Source: Chlorobiales bacterium (GTDB lineage Bacteria; Bacteroidota; Chlorobiia; Chlorobiales; Chlorobiaceae). From it: a stretch of DNA of 11,764 nucleotides. The stretch lies in assembly GCA_022360275.1 (NCBI GenBank), contig JAKSDC010000005.1, positions 1-11,764 on the forward strand, given 5' to 3'. The first letter of the stretch is position 1; each line of letters starts with the position of its first letter. A program made the translations under genes and the position numbers. This document shows, in pieces, positions 6,470 to 11,764 of this stretch. Under the pieces are notes generated by a model. That model was given only the letters and a program-made list of their open reading frames with translations. It made no database searches and was not told where the DNA came from.

Positions 6470-6927
6470 AAGTCGGCCAGCTTCTGTCGAGTTCAACAAC
6501 CGTAACCGTTTTGAGAGTTCTGGTGGGGGCGCTGTTTATACTCGCCGCTTATCCTAAGATCATCAATCCGGTTCATTTCAGTGCGGTTATTGCCGAGTAT
6601 CAACTGTTGCCTGAAAGCTTTGTGCCGTTCGTAGCGATACTATTGCCTTGGCTTGAACTGTTGTGCGGAGCAATGCTCATTCTGAACATCTATGCTCGAA
6701 GCAACGCTTTGATATTGATGGTGATGCTCATCATCTTCACTGCAGGAGTGACGCACAACATGCTCAGGGGTATTATTCATGACTGCGGGTGCTTTGAGTT
6801 TCTCAGTGGGTGGTTTGGCATGCAGGAAGAGATCAGCTTTTCAACGATTGTCAGAGATATACTTCTTATGCTCCTGGTTCTCCCGATCCTTCTCTATGGA
6901 ACCAATGTTTTTTTTCGGAAGAGATGA
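6466..6927 (+). CDS. MauE/DoxX-family redox-associated membrane protein
   Basis: A 153-residue protein with four membrane helices (about 14-34, 52-74, 80-98 and 128-148). The layout matches the MauE/DoxX superfamily: VLRVLVGALFILAAYPKI (15-32) with the conserved helix-1 Ala-x-x-Lys pattern, PVHFSAVIAEYQLLP (35-49), LPWLELLCGAMLI (60-72), and the short loop HDC107GC109F before the last helix. The C-G-C pair is the redox-active-looking motif seen in MauE-type members, which resemble the membrane part of thiol oxidoreductases. It is coupled to the rhodanese gene by a 4-base overlap. A cell-envelope thiol or persulfide redox role is inferred from that pairing. The last 29 codons, encoding helix 4, overlap the opposite-strand TolC-family gene. 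It is not a DsbB, since the helix cysteine pairs of that family are absent. Confidence 0.85.
   Translation: MKVGQLLSSSTTVTVLRVLVGALFILAAYPKIINPVHFSAVIAEYQLLPESFVPFVAILLPWLELLCGAMLILNIYARSNALILMVMLIIFTAGVTHNMLRGIIHDCGCFEFLSGWFGMQEEISFSTIVRDILLMLLVLPILLYGTNVFFRKR
6841..6927. other. 87-base convergent overlap of two coding regions
   Basis: The MauE/DoxX gene (+) ends at 6927 and the TolC-family channel gene (-) ends at 6841, so the two share 87 bases tail to tail. On the plus strand this codes the last membrane helix; on the minus strand it codes a polar tail (residues 450-477) beyond the conserved channel core. Both frames are open. There is no room for a terminator between the genes. Confidence 0.75.
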
Positions 6928-8274
6928 GTTGAGTATCGCTCCACTTTCCGAGTGAATTTTTTCAAGGGCGAGGAGATACTGCACTTTGCTGCTTGCAGCA
7001 AGGACTTCTGCTCGAACGAGGTCTGTCTGGGCTTCGTTGAGCCTTGTAAGGGTTGCCGACCCAGTTGTATAAAGAAGTTTGATATCGTCACGAACCTGTT
7101 GCGTCATTTTCAGCGCATTTTCCTGGCGTTTCCACTGTTCTCTTGCCGCTTCTGCACTGGCAATGGCTTGTCGGATACCCGACTGGATCGAGAGTATTTT
7201 CCGCTGTTTTTCTGCTTCAAGCGCATAAACTTCCGCTTTTTTCTGCTGAAATACCCTGCTCCTTTTCCCCCCTGTGAAAATGTCCCAGCTTGCTGTAACT
7301 CCTGCATAGCGGTTACGCTCTGCCTGAACGGGGTCCGCCCCTGTCTGTTTTGTATAGTTCAGCCCTGCTGTGAGACCGATCGAAGGCAGCCAGGAGCCCT
7401 TCGCGGCGTTTTTTCGCTGAACCGCGGCGTTAATGCCGGCTTCAACCGCCTGCAGATCGGGCCGGTTTTCCAATGCTGCAGCAAACACTTGTTCGTATGA
7501 GGGGATAGTGTCACCGATTTCCCTGTTTTCCCCGGCAGGAGAAGGTGCAATGTCGGGTTCGCTTCCGGCGGCACCCATGAGTTCTGCAAGAACGGTTCGT
7601 GCTATGGTATAGTTTCTATCGGCCTGAATGGAGTCGCTTTCCGCCTGAACCGTTCTGATGGAAAAGTTAAGCATTTCCGATCGGGGAGCAGTTCCTATTT
7701 CGCGGCGTGTCATTGCGTTTTTTTCAAGCGCCCTGTTGAACTCTGCGTTTTTTTCTGCGATTCGTATATTTTCTCTGGCAAGCTGAGCCTGATAGTAAGC
7801 AGTCGCAACCGATTCCGTAAGAAGGCGCTGCGTATCGACGTACGTTTTTTTTGCCTGTTCTACGCCGTACTTTGCCGCAAGTGTTTCGGCTCTTCGCGCA
7901 AACCCGTTGAACAGCAGCCAGTTGAGTTCAAGATTGCCGGCTGTTTCTCTGATGTCTTCTTTCACTCGTGTGTCCGGTTGCCAGTCAGGCTGCATGTCGA
8001 TGTGGCGGTAGAAATACCCGCCGCCGGCGGAAATGGTCGGGAACCAGGATGCATATGCCTGGCCGAGGATTGCTTTTGCTGAACGAACCCTTGCCAATGC
8101 TTGCTGAACACCCGGGTTGTTTTCAAGAGCGGTCTGTTTTGCCTTTTCTATGGTCAGGTATTCTTCTGGTGCGGTTTCCGCTGGTTCCGTGGCGTTCAGC
8201 AGGCCATGTGCGGGCAAAAAGAGCAGCAATAACAAAAAAACAGTTTTCATTATCGGGTTGCAGGTATCATACAT
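6841..8274 (-). CDS. TolC-family outer-membrane efflux channel
   Basis: A 477-residue protein and the outer-membrane part of the tripartite pump encoded here. It shows the two internal OEP repeats of the family: one from YLTIEKAKQTALENNPGV (39-56) to YASWFPTISAGGGY (74-87), the second from SYEQVFAAALENRPDLQAV (259-277) to GSWLPSIGLTAGLNY (293-307). Each repeat is followed by long alanine-rich helices; NWLLFNGFAR (118-127) and SWDIFTGGKR (329-338) are the matching strand regions. ATG 8274 overlaps the RND stop by eight bases and is kept here; ATG 8250 is a good alternative, as it starts with MKTVFLLLLLFLPAHG, a clean signal peptide. Neither has a strong ribosome site. The C-terminus (450-477) is polar, exceeds the usual core and lies antisense to the MauE gene. 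Confidence 0.93.
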   Translation of the reverse strand: MYDTCNPIMKTVFLLLLLFLPAHGLLNATEPAETAPEEYLTIEKAKQTALENNPGVQQALARVRSAKAILGQAYASWFPTISAGGGYFYRHIDMQPDWQPDTRVKEDIRETAGNLELNWLLFNGFARRAETLAAKYGVEQAKKTYVDTQRLLTESVATAYYQAQLARENIRIAEKNAEFNRALEKNAMTRREIGTAPRSEMLNFSIRTVQAESDSIQADRNYTIARTVLAELMGAAGSEPDIAPSPAGENREIGDTIPSYEQVFAAALENRPDLQAVEAGINAAVQRKNAAKGSWLPSIGLTAGLNYTKQTGADPVQAERNRYAGVTASWDIFTGGKRSRVFQQKKAEVYALEAEKQRKILSIQSGIRQAIASAEAAREQWKRQENALKMTQQVRDDIKLLYTTGSATLTRLNEAQTDLVRAEVLAASSKVQYLLALEKIHSESGAILNSSLPKKNIGSIEKDRENQEHKKYISDNR

Positions 8275-11200
8275 AGCTGTCGTCTGGTTGTATACTGTAG
8301 AAAAGGGTGTAAAGCACGGGTACTATGCCAAGGGTCAGGAAAGTGGCTGCAAAGAGACCCCCCATGATGGTTGTGGCCATGGCAGCGTAAAGTGGGTCGC
8401 TAATCAGCGGCAACATCCCAAGAATGGTTGTTGAAGCTGCCATGACCACCGGCCTGAGTCTGCTGACAGCAGAATCGAGGACAGCCAGATAAGGTTCTTT
8501 ACCGGTTTTCAAGTCGATTTCCAGTTGCTCGATGAGCACGATGGCGTTTTTGATCAGCATGCCGGATAGCCCGAGGAAACCAAGTATGGCCATGAACCCG
8601 AACGCTTGTCCGGTTATGAGCAGACCTGCAGTGACCCCGATAAGGGATAGCGGAACGGTAAGAAAGATCGCCGCTGCTTTTTTCAGCGAGTTAAATTGCC
8701 AGACAAGTATGCAAAACATGCCGAGAACACAAAGAGGGAATATCTGGGCAAGCGGTCCGGTTCCCTTATTCGACTCCTTGTATTCTCCAGCCCACTCCAT
8801 TGTATAGCCTGGCGGCAGTTCTATGGATTCTATTTTCTCGAGCATCGATTGGCGCAAAGGCTCGGCAAGTCCGGAGGCCGGGTTGCACTGTACGGTAACG
8901 GCTTGCATTCTGTCTCTCCGCTGAATGATCGGCCATTCCCATTCGATACCGATAGCTGAAACAATCTGGCCGAGCGGCATAAAACTCCGGCGTTCCGAAC
9001 TCCATACCTGAACATTTTTCAACTCATCAACGGTCGCGCGTTCCTTGCTGGGCATGCGAAACACGGTGGGGATCAGTTCATCGCCTTCCCTTACCATTCC
9101 GGCTGTTATACCGTTGAAGTTGCGCTGCAAGGATGCTTCGAGGTCATGCTTTGTGATGCCTGCGTTTCTTCCCTGGCTTTCATTATAGACCGGTCGAACT
9201 ACCCGGACCTGTTGACGCCAGTCTGTTCGAATATCACGGGTATTGGGAGTATTCTGCATGACCCTCGTGGCCTGGGCGGCAAGATCGTGCAGAACGGCAG
9301 CATCAGGGCCCCTGAACCGTACCTCGACCTTGAAGTCAACCGGTGGGCCGTTGGTGATTCTTGTCAGATACGGTTCGGCATCCATGAGATTTTCTTTCAG
9401 ATACCTGTCAACCTCACCGCTGATGTGTTCAATGCCTGCATGGGTATCGGTTTCGACGAGAAGCTGGAAAAAGCTTGAGTTGGGGGTGACATATTTATAC
9501 GGTAGAATAAACCGCATACCGCCTTCTCCGAGAAATGCAGTTACATTTTTAACGCCGTCTATACGCCTGATTTGTTCCTCGGCGATGAGCATGTCCCGGC
9601 GCGTTTTGTCGAGATGGGTTCCCTGCGGCTTCCAATAGTTGACGAAGAAGTAGGGCTGTGTTGAGTCAGGGAAAAAAGCCTGTGGCAAAGTCCCAAAACC
9701 AATGACCGCCAAAACAAGCAGGACTGTGGTTATTCCTATTGTGCTCCACCGATGGGTAAGGCCCAAATGGAGCATACGGCGGTACAGCCTGTAAAACGGT
9801 TTATCAAACGGGTCCTTGTTATGCAGGTCGGGAATCTTCAAAAACCAGACACAAAAAAGGGGGGTAATGGTAATGGCAAGAATCCAGCTTATGAAAAGAG
9901 AAAGAGCGAGAACATTGAACAGTGAGCGGCAGTATTCACCTACTTCGCCGGGCGCAAAACCGATAGCTGCAAAAGCAAGAATAGCAATGAGGGTCGCACC
10001 GAAAAGCGGCCACATATTTTCCTTTACTACCTCGATGGCGGCGTGTTCACGGTTATCTCCCCGTTCTACCCGGACCAGGATACCGTCGGCAATGACAATG
10101 GCGTTGTCGACAAGCATACCGAGTGCAAGGATAAGGGCGCCAAGCGACATTTTCTGGAGGTCGATGTCAAGCAGCGCCATGGTAATGAACGTTCCCAGTA
10201 TGTTCAGGAGCAGTATACTTCCGATCATCAGGCCGCTTTGCCAGCCCATAAAAAACATCAGCAGCACAACGACAATGAAAACAGCCTGGACAAGGTTGGT
10301 AACGAAGGTGTTGACGGAGCTTTCGACAAGGTCGCTTTGATAGTAGATCTTGTGCAGGCTTATCCCTTCGGGTTTGCGTGATTCGAGCTGGTGCAGTTTT
10401 TCGCTGACCGATTCGCCCATAGCGATAACATTGCCTCCCTCGATCGTTGAAATACCCAGAGCAATGCCGGGTTCTCCGTTAAACCACAGTCCATTGCGCG
10501 ACGGGTCTTCGTATCCCCGGTAAATCCTGGCAATATCTCCGAGGCGGACGGTTTTCTCCGCAGGACCGACAAGCAGGGAGGCGATAGCTTTCTCGCTGGT
10601 GATTTCTCCTGTCGGAGTGATGCGGAGATACTTGTTGCCGGCTTCGACCTTCCCGCTCTGGCCGACAAAAAGCTGTGTCTGGAGTGTCCGGGTGATACTA
10701 TCAGGTGCTATACCCAGTTCAGCCATTTTCGCCCGGTCTGTTTCGACAAAGATCATCTCTTGGCGGGTTCCCCAGAAATCTATTTTTGCGACATCGCGGC
10801 ACAACAACAGCTCTTTTTTCAGGAAATCGGCATATTCCTTAAGCTCGGCGTAAGAGTATCCCCGGCCGGTAATGGCGAAGTAGACGCCGTAAACGTCGCC
10901 GAAATCGTCGTTCACAAAAGGTTTCATCGCTCCCCGCGGCAGTGATGATTCAGCCTGTCGGACTTTTTTTCGAAGCTCATCCCAAATTTGTGGCAGTTTG
11001 TTTGAGGTATAGTGATCCTTCATGTCGACGTAGACATAGGAAATGCCTTCTTCGGAAGTCGAGTAGATTTCTTTTACCTCTCCCATCGACTGGATATGTT
11101 CTTCAATCACGTCTGTCACTTCTTCCTCAACTTCGGCAGGACTTGCTCCCGGATACTGGGTTACGATCAATGCTGTTTTGATCGTGAACCCCGGATCTTC

Positions 11201-11305
11201 GAGACGCCCGAGCTTTTGATAGGAAAGTACACCTGCGCCGACCAGCAGTGTGGTCAGCATAATCATGATCGTTCTTTTTTCCAGGGCAAAGATGGCGGGG
11301 CTCAT
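8267..11305 (-). CDS. RND efflux pump, inner-membrane permease (AcrB/HAE1-like)
   Basis: A 1012-residue proton-driven exporter with the RND layout: helix 1 (about 11-28), a large periplasmic domain (30-330), helices 2-7 (331-535), a second periplasmic domain (540-850) and helices 8-12 (853-1003). RLEDPGFTIKTALIVTQYPG (34-53) and SPAEVEEEVTDVIEE (55-69) are family blocks. Proton-relay positions are visible: helix 4 reads LGMLVD400N401AIV, where AcrB has Asp-Asp; helix 10 keeps Lys919 (LIKNAIVLIEQ); R951 in SRLRPVVMAAS probably matches the helix 11 Arg. The Asp-Asn pair occurs in TriC-like members as I recall. CusA-type metal-pump methionines are not evident, so drugs, lipids or solvents are likelier substrates than copper or silver. 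ATG 11305 overlaps the adaptor stop (ATGA); GGAGG at 11321-11325 is rather far, 15 bases upstream. Confidence 0.95.
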   Translation of the reverse strand: MSPAIFALEKRTIMIMLTTLLVGAGVLSYQKLGRLEDPGFTIKTALIVTQYPGASPAEVEEEVTDVIEEHIQSMGEVKEIYSTSEEGISYVYVDMKDHYTSNKLPQIWDELRKKVRQAESSLPRGAMKPFVNDDFGDVYGVYFAITGRGYSYAELKEYADFLKKELLLCRDVAKIDFWGTRQEMIFVETDRAKMAELGIAPDSITRTLQTQLFVGQSGKVEAGNKYLRITPTGEITSEKAIASLLVGPAEKTVRLGDIARIYRGYEDPSRNGLWFNGEPGIALGISTIEGGNVIAMGESVSEKLHQLESRKPEGISLHKIYYQSDLVESSVNTFVTNLVQAVFIVVVLLMFFMGWQSGLMIGSILLLNILGTFITMALLDIDLQKMSLGALILALGMLVDNAIVIADGILVRVERGDNREHAAIEVVKENMWPLFGATLIAILAFAAIGFAPGEVGEYCRSLFNVLALSLFISWILAITITPLFCVWFLKIPDLHNKDPFDKPFYRLYRRMLHLGLTHRWSTIGITTVLLVLAVIGFGTLPQAFFPDSTQPYFFVNYWKPQGTHLDKTRRDMLIAEEQIRRIDGVKNVTAFLGEGGMRFILPYKYVTPNSSFFQLLVETDTHAGIEHISGEVDRYLKENLMDAEPYLTRITNGPPVDFKVEVRFRGPDAAVLHDLAAQATRVMQNTPNTRDIRTDWRQQVRVVRPVYNESQGRNAGITKHDLEASLQRNFNGITAGMVREGDELIPTVFRMPSKERATVDELKNVQVWSSERRSFMPLGQIVSAIGIEWEWPIIQRRDRMQAVTVQCNPASGLAEPLRQSMLEKIESIELPPGYTMEWAGEYKESNKGTGPLAQIFPLCVLGMFCILVWQFNSLKKAAAIFLTVPLSLIGVTAGLLITGQAFGFMAILGFLGLSGMLIKNAIVLIEQLEIDLKTGKEPYLAVLDSAVSRLRPVVMAASTTILGMLPLISDPLYAAMATTIMGGLFAATFLTLGIVPVLYTLFYSIQPDDSYV

Positions 11306-11764
11306 AATGCGTTTTTCTGTCCTCCGGTGTGTCGGCTGTTTGCAGGTGAGGATGTCAACGGCTCGATCTGCATTCCTTCGACGAGAAAGTAGGTGCCGCC
11401 GGTAACAACCATCTCGTTGCCGTTGAGTCCCCCGTTGACAATGATTCTTCTGTCATCATACATTTCCGAGGTGGTGATCTGTTTGGGTGTAACTTCCCCA
11501 GACTTTTTATCATAGATCCAGACTATGGAATTCCCTTCAAGATCGGCCGTTACGGCGTCAAGAGGTACGGTCATAACCGGTTTGCGGGTTTTCAGGTTTT
11601 GAGGAGCTATTTCCGCGGTCGTGCCGGGAAGCAGGCTGTTGTCTTCAGGTGCCTGCAAGGAAACGGTGGCTTGGTATGTTCTTGTTGTTTTGTCCGCCTC
11701 CGTACTCCACTCTTGCAGTTTTGCTGTAAATAACCTGTCTCTCAGTGAAGGAACTGTCAGGACA
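11302..11764 (-). CDS. Periplasmic adaptor (membrane-fusion protein) of the RND pump, N-terminus missing
   Basis: The frame is open from the window edge; about 153 residues of the C-terminal part are seen and the N-terminal signal or lipid anchor and hairpin lie outside. The visible part starts VLTVPSLRDRLFTAKLQEW, followed by a beta-barrel strand RTYQATVSLQAPEDNSLLPGT. It continues with KPVMTVPLDAVTADLEGNSI, VWIYDKKSGEV and a final GGLNGNEMVVTGGTYFLVEG. This succession of beta-barrel and membrane-proximal domains is that of AcrA/MexA-type adaptors, where the VPLDAV and GLxGxExVVxxG motifs are regular. It joins the RND permease to the TolC-family channel. The stop overlaps the RND start by four bases. 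The last 18 residues are polar and basic. Confidence 0.93.
   Translation of the reverse strand, partial: VLTVPSLRDRLFTAKLQEWSTEADKTTRTYQATVSLQAPEDNSLLPGTTAEIAPQNLKTRKPVMTVPLDAVTADLEGNSIVWIYDKKSGEVTPKQITTSEMYDDRRIIVNGGLNGNEMVVTGGTYFLVEGMQIEPLTSSPANSRHTGGQKNAL

Noticed and set aside
6952..7500. Plus-strand frame of 182 codons inside the efflux-channel gene
   Set aside because: Cys- and Phe-rich antisense translation of a clear TolC-family protein; a typical shadow.
9816..10340. Plus-strand frame of 174 codons inside the RND gene
   Set aside because: Ser/Arg/Met-rich antisense of conserved RND helices, with no ribosome site or domain.

Overview
The window looks like chromosomal DNA from a Gram-negative, medium-GC bacterium. 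The protein styles (paired TolC-family outer-membrane proteins, a tripartite RND pump, a membrane-anchored rhodanese beside a MauE/DoxX protein, a PPC/DUF296 protein with a GCIR motif) fit a green sulfur bacterium (Chlorobi/Chlorobiaceae) best. That placement is an inference from protein character, not a database result. No tRNA, rRNA, CRISPR array, insertion sequence or phage gene was seen. Coding density is high and every main reading frame is intact.

Left part (1-4730, + strand): the C-terminal end of a TolC-family, type I secretion-style outer-membrane protein; a 12-helix MFS exporter; a 660-residue DUF2779 protein that combines a RecB/Cas4-like PD-(D/E)XK nuclease half with a DEDD-type exonuclease-like half; and alanine dehydrogenase (ald), whose start codon overlaps the nuclease stop in an ATGA.

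Middle part: two minus-strand genes, a PPC/DUF296 protein (5538-5095) followed by a small three-helix membrane protein (5033-4761), run convergently toward ald. A 244-base divergent intergenic region follows and contains a perfect 12-base palindrome. After it comes a plus-strand two-gene unit: a membrane-anchored rhodanese (5783-6469) translationally coupled by ATGA to a MauE/DoxX-family membrane protein (6466-6927). I infer a cell-envelope sulfur or thiol redox function for this pair.

Right part (minus strand, 11764-6841): a complete efflux operon in the order membrane-fusion protein (N-terminus beyond the window), RND inner-membrane pump, TolC-family outer-membrane channel. Both junctions overlap (4 and 8 bases), so the three parts of one tripartite pump are probably made together. 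The channel gene ends inside the MauE gene: the two convergent genes share 87 bases.

Most of the window is ordinary housekeeping and transport. The parts most worth a second look are the rhodanese/MauE pair, the double-nuclease DUF2779 protein coupled to ald, and the 87-base convergent overlap.
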